Source of the DNA: Plotosus lineatus
Taxonomy: Eukaryota > Chordata > Actinopteri > Siluriformes > Plotosidae
DNA: 64,000 bases
Direction of reading: 5' to 3'
NCBI GenBank assembly: GCA_024760905.1
Contig: CM045746.1
Coordinates: 4,122,001-4,186,000 of the forward strand
This document shows, in pieces, positions 1-10,719 of this stretch. Position 1 is the stretch's first letter, and every line of letters begins with the position of its first letter. The notes beneath the pieces are model-generated. The model saw only the letters and a program-made list of their open reading frames with translations. It did not search any database and had not been told where the DNA came from. A program made the translations under genes and the position numbers.

Positions 1-117
1 ATCTTAAAATCTCCAGATAAATTTCTTCCAGTGAGCACAAGTATAGGCCGATAGCTTTCGTTTTAATTATTACAGTTTTTTTTTTGTTTTCAATTTGAGG
101 CCCTAGTTAACATGTAC

Positions 118-1043
118 ATACCGTATTCGACATTCGACATAATAAGCACCCTGCTCCAATAAGCACCCCTCCCCAGTGTTTTTGATCTTGCGTCTAATGT
201 GTTCATGTGGAATGGGAGCAAAATCATAGATCAAACTTACCAATTTTATTCGATCAGCCTCTGTAACGGTAAAATGAGGCATTCACTGCCTGTAAAAGTG
301 AGTTTACATGATATTTCAAGACCCCCTGTCACTGGGGAATGTCTATAACAGGTCTGGAACCTTTTTGACTTAGAAAGCAAAAAAAAAAAAACAACAAAGC
401 AATTTAAAATCTAATCTTCTGAGAGCCAAATATATTTTTTAATACTGAGACCAACAATTTTAGAGTATAATAAGTCTGAGTTTATTTTAAACAACATTGT
501 TATAACAAAGTTATTTATTAAAAAGAAAAGTATTTCTTACTATTAATGCAACTTCTGGCGCTGCATGGTGTTGCTGATAACTTTGTAGTCTAGTTGATAC
601 GTGCTGAGGTTCAGCTTCATGCAGACGTTTAGGCTTCCATCTATTCCACGTGACTGCAGGTTGGTCTTGATGCTTTTCAGGTGTGAGAAGGACTGCTCAT
701 GTGCGCATGTGGAGCCAAGCATGGTCAATACGACAGAACTCACACGCTGCAGTGTTTATGTGACAGGAAGCGCATCCCAAGTTTTGGCAATCAGCAGTCT
801 CCGGGTTGAAGTTTTTTCATGGCTGTCCATTTGTGTTTTGCTTGCCAGCTCTGCTTGGCTTCTTGCACATGAGCTGATCAAAACGAGGGAAATTTACCTC
901 TTTACCAAAAAACAACTCGCGCAGGCTGTTGCTTGTAATCCAATAAAATTAGACTTTCAAGGTATCAGCCCTGCCCACACACTGGAGTACACCCACTCCA
1001 ATTTCTTAAGTGCCCTGGGCACTTATCGCGTTGAATACGGTAT
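118..1043 (-). mobile_element. hAT-type DNA transposon remnant, copy 1
   Basis: The ends are inverted: ATACCGTATTCGACAT at 118 and its approximate reverse complement ending at 1043, each next to an AATAAGCACC or GCACTTATCGCG motif. Related copies occur at 13072-13866 (reverse orientation) and 63486-63720, which shows a dispersed family. The minus strand keeps a hAT-like C-terminal transposase fragment. No clear 8-bp target duplication is visible, so the superfamily call rests on the protein remnant. Confidence 0.6.
543..743 (-). pseudogene. hAT transposase C-terminal fragment
   Basis: A 66-codon minus-strand reading frame contains LTMLGSTCAHEQSFSHLKSI followed by a Leu-rich segment and ends NTMQRQKLH. 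The pattern (F/L)GSTxxCEQxFSxxKxxKT is the hallmark of the hAT dimerisation region near the transposase C-terminus, as in GTF2IRD2-like domesticated copies. Only the last part of the protein is present; the DDE catalytic region is missing, so this is a non-autonomous remnant inside the element at 118-1043. It is antisense to ash1l. Confidence 0.6.
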
Positions 1044-1187
1044 ATCGAATTTTGTATTTGGAGGTGCAGAAAGGTTTAGATTAAAATAATTACCTGCGTA
1101 GCTGGAAACTATATGCATCAGGAATAATATAATTAAACACAACAAATGAAATTCTCAAAGAAATGGTTTAAAGCCTTGATGACATCA

Positions 1188-1191
<4 letters not shown>

Positions 1192-1231
<40 letters not shown>

Positions 1232-1233
1232 TC
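1192..1233 (+). repeat. CT microsatellite forming the exon 1 polypyrimidine tract
   Basis: An almost pure (CT)n run of about 42 bases (one GT interruption) ends directly at the AG acceptor of the AWS exon. The splice polypyrimidine tract is therefore a simple repeat whose length can vary by slippage. Confidence 0.9.
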
Positions 1234-1235
1234 AG

Positions 1236-1442
1236 GATGATTTTTGCGGAGTGTTCCCCCAGCACCTGTCCATGTGGAGATCAGTGTGATAATCAGAGAA
1301 TCCAGAAGCATGAGTGGGTTCAGTGTCTGGAGCGTTTCCGAACAGAAGGAAAGGGCTGGGGTATCCGCACTAAAGAATCTTTGCGTGCTGGCCAGTTCAT
1401 CATTGAGTACCTTGGAGAGGTGGTCAGCGAGCAGGAATTTAG
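1236..1442 (+). CDS. ash1l: ash1l exon: AWS domain and N-terminal SET
   Basis: This 207-bp exon is bounded by CAG at 1233-1235 and the strong donor GTAAGT from 1443. It encodes a Cys-rich AWS segment ([13 protein letters not shown], then NQRIQKHEW) that holds structural zinc in this family. The start of the SET fold follows, with [10 protein letters not shown] and the [15 protein letters not shown] strand and helix that help form the S-adenosylmethionine pocket. The exon starts with one base of a split codon and ends with two (AG), which the next exon completes to Arg. The ATG at 1237 is an internal Met, not a start. The acceptor is preceded by a CT microsatellite that serves as the polypyrimidine tract. 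Confidence 0.96.
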
Positions 1443-1652
1443 GTAAGTCGTATACCCGCTTTGAGAGTGATGAATGCCATTGGGGCAGGACTCAATGAGG
1501 GTTCCTTGTGGATGGGAAATGTGATTAAAATTTTATTTGAAAATGTACAGCCCCCCCACAACCCCTGGCTATTTTTGGTAGTTTACCTTCCTGAAATTAT
1601 CATATCTAACAAATCCAAGTTGGTCCCCATGATCAGTCACATCTTCCTTATT

Positions 1653-2780
1653 ACCGTATTTTTTGGTCATTAAGGTGCAATTAAAATCTTTTAATCTTCA
1701 AACAATTTGATGGTGCGCCGTGTAATCTGGTGCGCCTTATGTATGGGTGGAGCCACGCGACTCCGACTCACTGATACCATCCAAACCCAAGTAAAGCAAA
1801 CAAATTCAGAGTTTATGATAATTCCGGTAGATTAACCAAAGAATTCCAACCACTGGACATTGTTGTCAACAGGTCGTAAGTTAGAGGGATCCGGGCTTTA
1901 TGTCCAAATACTGGCATTACGGCTATCATAGTCAGGTTTACACTGAGTAATACGTGAGTGGCTGAGAGAAGTTTACATCACGAGACCGGAAGACTTTTCC
2001 CACCTAATCTTCGTCTCTACCGACCATCTGTCTTGTTATGAGGATGCTTTTGCGTCTCAGGATGCTCAGCTGGCTTAATCAGAGTGTCACGTTCATCACT
2101 GCCATAAAGCACTGCTACAGGTCTGCTGAGACCTTGGATGAACCTTCTTGAATTTACAGTTAAACTGATACAGCTTTTTAAGAGTAATGATCTCCATTCT
2201 GTAATGAACACAATACTCGTGCTGGGAATGAGCACCGCCATGTTTGTTACTGTGAAGATGCTGTCGCTTTAAGGAGGGTTGGCTGAGAGAAGTTTTGGTC
2301 ATGACCCCGGAAGACTTTTTGCACCTAATCTTCGTCTCTATTGATCTGCGACTCCATGCATGCGAGGGAATAATAGACAATAAAATATTATAATAATACT
2401 ATGAAAAAAAAATTGAGGTATCTGGGCTTTATGTTCAACGCACGCAACTGTTAAACTCAAGACACTGAAGAGAAAGACTGATGGATTTGTGAAAGAGGAA
2501 TGAACTGAAAAAGTGAGTTTATTGTTTTATACTAGTATTATTATAACTGAACAATTATGAGTTATTGTGAAGTGTATTATTTTATCTTTTATATTGTTAT
2601 AACCGAGTAATGTTGAGATTGTGAAAGTTGAATCAAGTTTGACTATCTGACTTTTGTTTCACTTAATACGCTTTATAATCCAGTGCACCTTGTGTATGGA
2701 TAGAAGCCATTCATTGCCATTGCGGCTTATAATCCGGTGCGCCCTATGACCCGAAGGATGCGGTGCTTATATCACAGTAT
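1653..2780. mobile_element. Non-autonomous terminal-repeat element (ATAATCCGGTGCGCC family), copy 1
   Basis: The element begins ACCGTATTTTTTGGTC. Near both ends it carries the subterminal motif TAATCCGGTGCGCC or its relatives (GTGCGCCGTGTAATCTGGTGCGCC at left, written here only as a motif). A second copy (41792-42481 plus 47372-47459) aligns along its length, including AGAAGTTTACATCACGAGAC-like internal blocks. There is no coding capacity. The family resembles fish DNA-transposon derivatives with TIR start CNGTATTTTCCGGAC; superfamily not assigned. Confidence 0.6.
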
Positions 2781-3680
2781 ATAATTCTGATACTTCAGGA
2801 CCAAAGCAGGTTCTCCTTATTTACTGGGTCCTGTCTCTGTTATATACATCCAGTCTGTTCATTTTTCTAAATACAGCCCCAACCACGTGTAATTTTTTTT
2901 TTGATCATCTCCCAGGAATTAACACCCATGTGGGTCTTGGCTTTTCTGATGAAACTTTTCAGTATGTTTTTTGTCTTGACTACATTGAAATGTATGTTTT
3001 GTATCCCAGATCACAAATGATCACAGGCCTATATTCCGACTTCTGGTCAGTATTGACACACCCAAGTACGGGTGTGTGATCAGATGGAACAAATTTAAAT
3101 TGTGCTTGAAATCTGAGCTTTGAAGAAGAAAGGAGACAGAACTGCCCCCTGTGGAGTGCTTTGGAATGCTCCCTGCCTGGTCCGAGACACTGTTCTGCAA
3201 ACAAGTCTGGATCATATAGCCGGTGATTATGGGGAATGTGGTTGTGCCCTCCATAAGGCCAAGTAAGTGGGGCTGTTTTGTGTTAAAAACCTTGGAGGAC
3301 TCCCAAGTTACACAGCAGAAAGGCATGTAACTTATCGTTGGGAACTTGCAAGTGTGAATCCCAAGGATGCTACAGCTAGTGCATGCAGAATAAGGTATAG
3401 TGTGTCATTCTGCATTGGGGCACTTTGAACAACACTACAAAAGCTTATAGAGGTTGGTTTGTGGTAAAGAAAAATGTATTTGCCACACCCCCATGTTTGG
3501 TAGGTTTCATGTGAGGAGAGGTACCTGGTGGGTATAAATTGTCAAGTCCAAACTGGGAGAGGGACACTGGTGCAACTTTGCATCCCAGTGATGCTACATG
3601 GCCAGAAGCTTGAAATCAAATTTGTTCCATGCTTCCAGGGAGGGAGGTGTGACATACTGCCTTTAGTGTCAGATACAGCA
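2781..3680. other. Intronic sequence without recognised features
   Basis: No protein similarity, RNA gene or clear repeat was recognised. Two short blocks containing GGATGCTAC or GATGCTAC and a common context (about 3340-3380 and 3560-3600) look loosely duplicated. Short reading frames here have no support. Confidence 0.5.
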
Positions 3681-4581
3681 ACACACTTTTCATTAAGTGC
3701 CGGCGGCCGGCAAAGGCGCCGGCTACTATTAGTCTAGCGCCGGTTATATTTTATAATAGTAAATAATAATATTTAATAATATAATAGTAATCTTTCATAA
3801 AAACATTTTCGCGACTTTGTTAAGCTATGTACTTGAAAACACGATCACTTGTTTTGATAATTTCTCAATCGGTTCACTTCCGATATCCCTTGCTCCACTA
3901 TGCTACCTCATTCATTGAGCACTATGCTACCTCACTCAAAAGCGCAGCACTTTTTATCTATGTGCCGCCATTTGCCTGTGCTCCCATGTAGATTTAGATT
4001 GTGACAGGTCGTACGAACCCGGGTAAAATATAGTCCAAACTGATGTGTCTTACCGACAAGCATGGTGACGAAGCAAAGTAGATCTAAACAACCAACATTA
4101 AATACGTTGTGAAAGCGACTCAAGACCGATGATCCACTGCTTGAAACATCCGTATCTCATGAAATAGGTAAAAAAGTTTTATGTCATGTCCGAACACAAA
4201 TTATTTCTTGATTGCACTGTAATAGTGAAAACTAGCCCCCAACGAAACTAGCCTAATCTTATTCTTAATGAATTCACGTCACACTATACAGAGACGAAAA
4301 TTCATGTATTTGACTTGGGCTACATTGACAAATAGATCTACATAACGCTCATTAGGTCCTACATTGAACACGAGCATTATGTAGATCTCCTTGTTAACGT
4401 AGCCCGAGTCATTCCCATGCCTCTTATATGGCAAAACGGTCTTAATACAGTACGGGGTTTCACTAGCAGCTCAGTGTGATTATTTCATATTGGTGGTGGG
4501 GGGGCAAATAAGATTGTTCGAAATTAAATCTCTGACAAACAAAGAAAATCTACGTCAGTGGGAGATATTAGGGGGCCAAAG
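3681..4581. repeat. Unclassified 1.4 kb repeat, copy 1, left part
   Basis: From ACACACTTTTC and the GCCGGCTACTATTAG block onward, this segment aligns closely with 57549-58380. It is interrupted at 4582-4599 by the RTE LINE and resumes at 7780. It has no reading frame of note. It contains GTAGATCT-centred blocks repeated in inverted form (about 4336-4390) and AT-rich tracts. Superfamily not recognised. Confidence 0.8.
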
Positions 4582-4599
4582 GGACCACCCCACCCCACT
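4582..4599. repeat. 18-bp target-site duplication of the RTE LINE (left copy; right copy 7762-7779)
   Basis: GGACCACCCCACCCCACT occurs at 4582-4599 and again at 7762-7779, directly flanking the LINE. The related repeat at 58371-58396 carries a single similar copy with no LINE, so it represents the empty site. Confidence 0.9.
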
Positions 4600-7500
4600 T
4601 CTTCTTCTTCTTTTACTTTCGGCTGCTCCCTTCAGAGGTCGCCACAGCAAATCATCCGCCTCTATCTCACCCTGTCCTCTGCATCTTCTTTTCTGACTCC
4701 AACGACCTTCATGTCTTCCTTCACCACATCCATAAATCTCTTCTTTGGTCTTCCTCGAGGCCTTCTGCCTGGTAGTTCCAACCTCAGCATCCTACTGCCA
4801 ATATACTCACTATCCCTCCTCTGTACATGTCCAAACCATCTCAATCTAGCCTTTCTGACTTTGTCTCCAAAACATCTTACATGGGCTGTCCCTCTGATAT
4901 ACTCATTTCTGATCCTATCCATCCTCGTTACTTCCAGAGAGAACCTCAACATTTTCATCTCCGCTACCTCCAGCTTTGCCTCCTTCCTTTTCCTCAGCGC
5001 CACTGTTTCTAAGCCATACAACATCGCTGGCCTCACCACCGTCTTGTACACTTTTCCCTTCATTCTTGCTGACACTCTCCTATTACACATCACACCGGAC
5101 ACTTTTCTCCAACCATTCCAGCCTGCCTGCACACGCTTCTTCACCTCTTTTCCACACTCTCCATTGCTCTGGATTGTTGAGCCTAAGTAATTAAAATCCT
5201 CCACCTTCGTTATCTCTGCTCCCTGTAACATCCCCGTTCCTCCTGGGTCCTTCTCATTCACACACATGTATTCTGATTTTCTGAGACTAACCTTCATTCC
5301 TCTCCTTTCCAGGGCAGACCTCCACCTCTCTAGATTTTCCTGCACTTGTTCTCTGCTCTCACTACAGATCACAATGTCATCTGCAAACATCATAGTCCAT
5401 GGAGATTCTTGCCTCACCTCGTCTGTCAGCCTGTCCATCACCATAGCAAACAAGAAGGGGCTCAGAGCTGACCCTTGATGCAGTCCCACCTCCACCTTGA
5501 ACTCTTCTGTCACACCGACAGCACACCTCACCACTGTCTTACATTTCTCATACATGTCCTGCACCACTCTAACATACTTCTCTGCCACTCCAGACTTCCT
5601 CATGCAATACCACAGTTCTTCTCTTGGCACCCTGTCGTATGCTTTTTCCAGATCCACAAAGGCACAATGTTGCTCCCTCTGACCTTCTCTGTACTTCTCT
5701 ATTAACATCCTCAAAGCAAACATTGCATCTGTGGTGCTCTTTCTTGGCATGAAACCAAACTGTTGTTCACAAATGCTGACCTCTGCCCTTAGTCTAGCTT
5801 CCACTATTCTTTCCCATAACTTCATCGTATGGCTCATCAACTTTATCTCTCTGTAGTTGCCACAACTCTGCACGTCTCCCTTGTTCTTAAAAATGGGCAC
5901 CAGCACACTTCTCCACTCCTCCAGCATCTGCTCACCTCTAGGACCTTGTTGAATGTTCTTGTCAGAAAATCTACTGCTACCTCTCCTAGACACTTCCATA
6001 CCTCCACAGGTATGTCATCAGGACCAACTGCCTTTCCATTCTTCATCCTCTTCAATACCCTTCTCACTTCACCCTTACTGATCTTTGCTACATCCTGCTC
6101 CTTAATGGTCACCTCTTCTACTCTTTTTTTCTCTCTCATTTTCCTCATTCATCATCTCTTCAAAGTACTCTTTCCATCTTCCCAGCACACTTCTGTCATC
6201 AGTCAATACATTTCCCTCTCTGTCCTTTATCAATCTAACTTTCTGCACGTCCTTCCCATCTCTATTTCTCTGCTGTGCCAACCTGTATAGATCATTTTCT
6301 CCCTCTTTACTGTCCAACCTATCATACAAGTCATCATACGCCCTCTGTTTGGCCTTAGCCACTGCTACTTTCGCCTTACGCTGTGTCTCCCTGTACTCCT
6401 GTTTACTCTCTTCGGTCCTCTTTATGTCCCACTTTTTCTTAGCTAACCTCTTCCTTTGTACACACTCCTGCACTTCCTCATTCCACCACCAAGTCTCCTT
6501 ATCTACTTTCCTTCCAGAGGACACACCAAGTACTCTCCTACCTGTGTCCCTGATCACATTTGCTGTGGTTGTCCAGTCATTTGGAAGCACTTCCTGGCCA
6601 CCCAAAGCCTGTTTCAACTCCTCTTTGAAGACAACACGACACTCTTCCTTTTTCAGCTTCCACCACTTTGTCTTCTGCTCTGCCTTTGCCTTCTTCACCT
6701 TCCTCACCATCAGCGTCATCCTGCACACCACCATCCTATGCTGTTTGGCAACACTCTCACCCACTACTACTTTGCAGTCACGGACTTCCTTCAAATTACA
6801 TCGCCTACACAAGATGTAGTCTACCTGTGTCCTCCTACCTCCGCTTTTATAAGTCACCCTATGCTCCTGTTTCTTCTGGAAGAAAGTATTCACCACAGCC
6901 ATTTCCATCCTTTTTGCAAAATCTATCAACATCTGTCCTTCTGCGTTCCTGTCCTGAATACCAAACCTGCCCATCACTTCCTCGTCCCCTCCTTTGCTTG
7001 CACCAACATGTCCATTGAAGTCTGCACCAATGACCACTCTTTCACCTCTGGGGGTACTCTGCATCACTTCATCTAAGTCACTCCAGAATCTCTCCTTCTC
7101 TTCTAGCTCACATCCTGCCTGTGGGGCATAAGCACTAACAACATTGAGCATTACACCTTCAATTTCTAACTTGAGACTCATCACGATGTCTGACACTCTT
7201 TTCACTTTTAGAACATTCCTGACAAACCCCTCCTTCAAGATGACTCCTACTCCATTTCTCTTCCCATCCACACCATGATAAAATAGCTTAAACCCTGCTC
7301 CTAAACTTTTAGCTTTGCTACCTTTCCACCTGGTCTCCTGAACACACAGTATGTCCACCTTCCTCCTCTGCATCATGTCAGCCAGCTCTCTACCTTTTCT
7401 TTGCATAGTTCCAACATTCAAAGTCCCCACTCTCAGTCCTAGACTCATGCCTTTCCTCTTCTCTCTCTGCCTATGGACACGCCTCCTACCTCTCCTTCTT

Positions 7501-7761
7501 CGACGTCTTCGACCAACAGTAGTACAATTTCCATCAGCACCCTGTTGATTGACAGCACTGATGGCGGTCGTTGTTAACCCGGGCCTCGACCGATCCGGTA
7601 TGGGGGTAATACTTCTGATTTGTATCATAAAAGTTTGGCATTGGTTTTACGTCGGATGCCCTTCCTGACACAACCCTCTGCATTTCTCCGGGCTTGGGAC
7701 CGGCATGAGGTGGAGAGACACTGGTTAGTGCCCCCCCCCCCCCCCACCTCATGGCTGCATT
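4600..7761 (-). mobile_element. RTE-clade LINE, nearly full length (copy R1)
   Basis: About 3.16 kb on the minus strand, flanked by an 18-bp target duplication. The 3' end (low coordinates) has a short UTR ending in an (AAG)n-like tail, seen as CTTCTTCTTC at 4600. The 5' end includes a leader with GGGTTGTGTCAGGAAGGGCA-type sequence. The protein order is apurinic endonuclease then reverse transcriptase, as in RTE/BovB elements. Short 3' UTR, microsatellite-like tail and EN type support RTE over L1. Two frameshifts inactivate it. It sits antisense to ash1l in the 31-kb intron. Confidence 0.85.
4662..7628 (-). pseudogene. RTE endonuclease-reverse transcriptase, frameshifted twice
   Basis: Endonuclease region 6102-7628 (minus) contains LRVGTLNVGTM, LCVQETRWKGSK, SAYAPQAGCE, VIGADFNGHVG and a CRRCNLKEV block. 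Reverse transcriptase region 4662-5999 has FGFMPRKSTTDAMFALRMLI, the motif A CAFVDLEKAYDRVP, motif B GLHQGSALSPFLF and the catalytic box MMFADDIVI. A middle piece at 5843-6148 is in a third frame. One break is a 7-A run near 6127-6133 (six in the copy at 61 kb), the other a short indel near 5930-5945. All catalytic residues seen are intact, so loss of function comes from the frameshifts, which suggests a fairly recent insertion. Confidence 0.85.
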
Positions 7762-7779
7762 GGACCACCCCACCCCACT

Positions 7780-8318
7780 CAAGAAAAACAAAAGCAAAAT
7801 AATGAGTCCATAAATCAGGTAGAGCTCTATAAATATACCTGAAAAATATTATTTCACTTTCCTAAATTCCATAATTTTGTGCATAAAAGTTAACCATTTA
7901 TTTTGTTATTTATTACATAAATATTCTGTTGATATATTCTCGAATTTCTCTTTCCACATTTTTCCCCACATTTCACAAATGTTATATATTAGTAAGATAA
8001 CGTTAGATTTTTCAGATAAGAAGTTTTATGTACTTTCCTTTAAGAAGTAAGTCTACTATCCTTGTAACAAATACTATTTTTTATAATATAAACTTTTAGT
8101 TTTATTTGCTTCTAGCTTGTCTGATTTCCTCATAAATATGGCCCAGAATGCATCACAGAGCACATGAATTCTAAAAATTTTTATGGCGGTGGCCCCCCAG
8201 ACCCCCCCCCTGCGGGAGGGGACACCCCTGCCACACCCTCCCCATGCTTGCCTCAAACAAGTTCCACCCCCTACTTATCAATATCTTGTTTCTACTCTAA
8301 AACTTCATGAATACCCTG
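7780..8318. repeat. Unclassified 1.4 kb repeat, copy 1, right part
   Basis: Continues the repeat at 3681-4581 after the LINE and aligns with 58390-58933 through AAATATACCTGAAAAATATT, the TTATATATTAGTAAG block and a final CTCTAAAACTTCATGAATA. Ends near CCCTGT at 8319. Confidence 0.8.
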
Positions 8319-8629
8319 TAGCAAGCAGCGATGGTCAGTAGTGGCTATCTGGGGGTGGGGTGTCTCTCAAGTCTGGTTCAATCACAGTATACTTTTTACC
8401 TGGACAGGTCACTGTACACTTGTATATGGACCAATAATTCTTTTTTTTTTCTCTTCTTTTTTTTTGGGGGGGGTCCCCCATTTTCTCCCTAATTTAGTCA
8501 TATCCAAATCCCACCCACCAGGTATTGTCTTCCCTATCAAAAGACCACCACCGACCAGGGAGGGGCAAAAGCATGCACACACACTTCATGACATACAATG
8601 CTAGCCCTGCCTCTTTTTGAACTTACATA

Positions 8630-10197
8630 CAGTGGTATGAAAAAGTATCTGAACCTTTTGGAATTTCTCACATTTCTGCATAAAATCACCGTCAAATGTG
8701 ATCTGATCTTTGTCACAATCACACAGATGAAAAAACAGTGTCTGCTTTAACTAAAACCACCCAAACATTTATAGGTTTTTATATTTTAATGAGCATAGCA
8801 TGCAAACAATGACCGAAGTGGGGAGGAATAAGTAACTGAACCCTCTGCCTAAGGAGACTTACAGAGCAATTGAAACCAATTTTTACCAAACAATTTAAGT
8901 CAGGTGTGTGCCCAGTCACTGATGAGTGGCTTAAAGCTGTCCTGCCCACTATAAAACACACACCTGGTAAAAATTGTCTTCATGAGAAGCATTGTCTGTT
9001 GTGCACCATGGCTCGCTCAAAAGAGCTGTCTGAAGACCTGCGATCAAGAATTGTTGATTTGTATAAAGCTGGGAAAGGATGCAAAACCATCTCTAAAAGT
9101 CTGGATGTTCATCAATCGACAGTCAGAGAAGTTGTCTACAAATGGAGAGAGTTTGGCACTGTTGCTTCTCTCCCAAGGCCTGGCCGTCCACCAAAGATGA
9201 CGCCAAGAGTTCAGTACAGAATACTCAGAGAGGTAAAAAAAAAAACCCTAGAGTGTCTGCTAAAGACTTACATATAGTTGATGTGGGCACAGAGATATTG
9301 GACTGTGCCAGTGATTTCTGTAAAACAATGGCCAAGAATGGTGTTCATGGGAGGACTCCAAGGAGGAAGCCACTGCTGTCTTAAAAAAATATTGTTGCTT
9401 GTTTAATGTTCGCAAAAAGGCATTTGGACACTTCACAGAAGTTTTGGCAAAATATTTTGTGGACTGATGAAACCAAAGTTGAATTGTTTGGGAGGAACAC
9501 ACAACGTCATGTGTGGAAGAAAAATGGAATGGCTGTTTTGCTGCCTCGGGGCCTGGACAACTTGCAATCATGAATGGAAAAATTAATTCAAAAGTTTATC
9601 AGGATGTTTTGCAGGAAAACCTGAGGCCGTCTGTCAGATAGTTGAAGCTAAAAAGAGGATGGATGCTGCAACAAGACAATGATCCAAAACACAGAAGTAA
9701 ATCAACTTTCGGAATGGTTTCAGAAGAACAATATACACGTTTTGGAGTGGCCAAGTCGAATTCCAGACTTGAACCCCATTAAGATGCTATGGCATGACCT
9801 CAAGACAGCGATTCATGCCAGACATCCCAGGAATCTGACTGAACTACAGCAGTTTTGTAAAGAAAAATGGGCCAAGATTAGTCCTGATCGATGTGCCACA
9901 CTGATCTGCAGCTACAGGAAGCGTCTGGTTGAAGTTATTGCTGCCAAAGGGGGGGAGGGGGGGGGCACAAAATATTAAATGTGATGGTTCAGTTACTTAT
10001 TCCTCCCCCTTCTGTCATTGTTTGCATGCTATCCTCATTAAAATATGAAAACCTATAAATGTTTGGGTGGTTTTAGTTAAAGCAGACACTGTTTTTTCAT
10101 CTTTGTGATTTTGACAAAGATCAGATCACATTTGATGGTGATTTTATGCAGAAATGTGAGAAATTCCAAAAGGTTCAGATACTTTTTCATACCACTG
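8630..10197 (+). mobile_element. Tc1/mariner element with ~200-bp terminal inverted repeats
   Basis: The element starts CAGTGGTATGAAAAAGTATC and ends with the reverse complement, flanked by TA at 8628-8629 and 10198-10199, the standard Tc1/mariner target duplication. The inverted repeats extend roughly 200 bp inwards (8630-8840 and 9985-10197) with only scattered differences. Length (1568 bp) is normal for a full Tc1-like element, so both ends are present and only the transposase is decayed. Sense to ash1l. Confidence 0.92.
9008..9978 (+). pseudogene. Tc1-like transposase, frameshifted and catalytically altered
   Basis: The N-terminus at 9008 reads MARSKELSEDLRSRIVDLYK followed by a helix-turn-helix (KTISKSLDVHQSTVREVVYK) and the RPGRPPK linker; the frame then breaks in an A-run at 9236-9245. 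Further pieces in other frames extend to the C-terminus, where LEWPSRIPDLNPIKMLWHDL is readable (9679-9978). Tc1 proteins have NPIE here: the third acidic residue of the DDE triad is replaced by Lys (codon AAG at 9781). The element could therefore move only with transposase supplied elsewhere. Confidence 0.85.
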
Positions 10198-10384
10198 TAT
10201 TTGGGTGCAGCCTAACACACTTGGAGGGAAAGCGCCCCTTCGTACGAATGAGTTCATAGATGCCCTGATTGGCTGGCAATCACTGTGAGTGAGAAGGAAG
10301 TAAGCTTATGCGATCTCTGGATTAATAGTCATGGACCTTTTTGGATGTCCTCGGGAGCTTTCATCATACTTCTGTCTGGACCAA

Positions 10385-10517
10385 TCAGGATTCAGGATTT
10401 TTAATAGCCATTTGTGCTTTTACACACATACGAATTCTTGTGTGGTTGTTCAAGGAGTCAATTTACAAACAGAAAAGAAGGCTCCTATCAACAACACACA
10501 AACTGCTATAAAATAAA
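10385..10517. mobile_element. LINE 3'-tail fragment, left part (split by a TA-flanked element)
   Basis: GGATTCAGGATTTTTAATAG and the following 125 bases align with an uninterrupted stretch at 27966-28130. The remainder is found at 12965-13060, on the other side of the inserted element at 10520-12962. A short upstream block, 10230-10310, resembles 38700-38790. Confidence 0.6.
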
Positions 10518-10719
10518 TACAAACGCTCCCCGACGTACGCTCATCCGTTTTACGTTTTTTCGCTTTTACGTTTTTTTTTCCCAAAAGAAAAAAAGTCAAA
10601 ATTTGAGTTTAGACGTACCTACGTATACGATGACGTAATGACGCTGCGTCCATTGTTTACAAACGACAGACTGAACATGCCCCTCCTTCTTCCCAGTTCA
10701 GTTATATATATATAGCAAG

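Noticed and set aside
1237..1446. Start codon for a short SET protein
   Set aside because: The ATG is internal to an exon preceded by a polypyrimidine tract and AG; the upstream base completes a codon from a previous exon outside the window.
4558..5190. Plus-strand reading frames opposite the RTE LINE (also 5829-6290, 6349-7076, 44861-45498)
   Set aside because: They are antisense shadows of the RTE coding strand; the minus strand carries the endonuclease and RT motifs.
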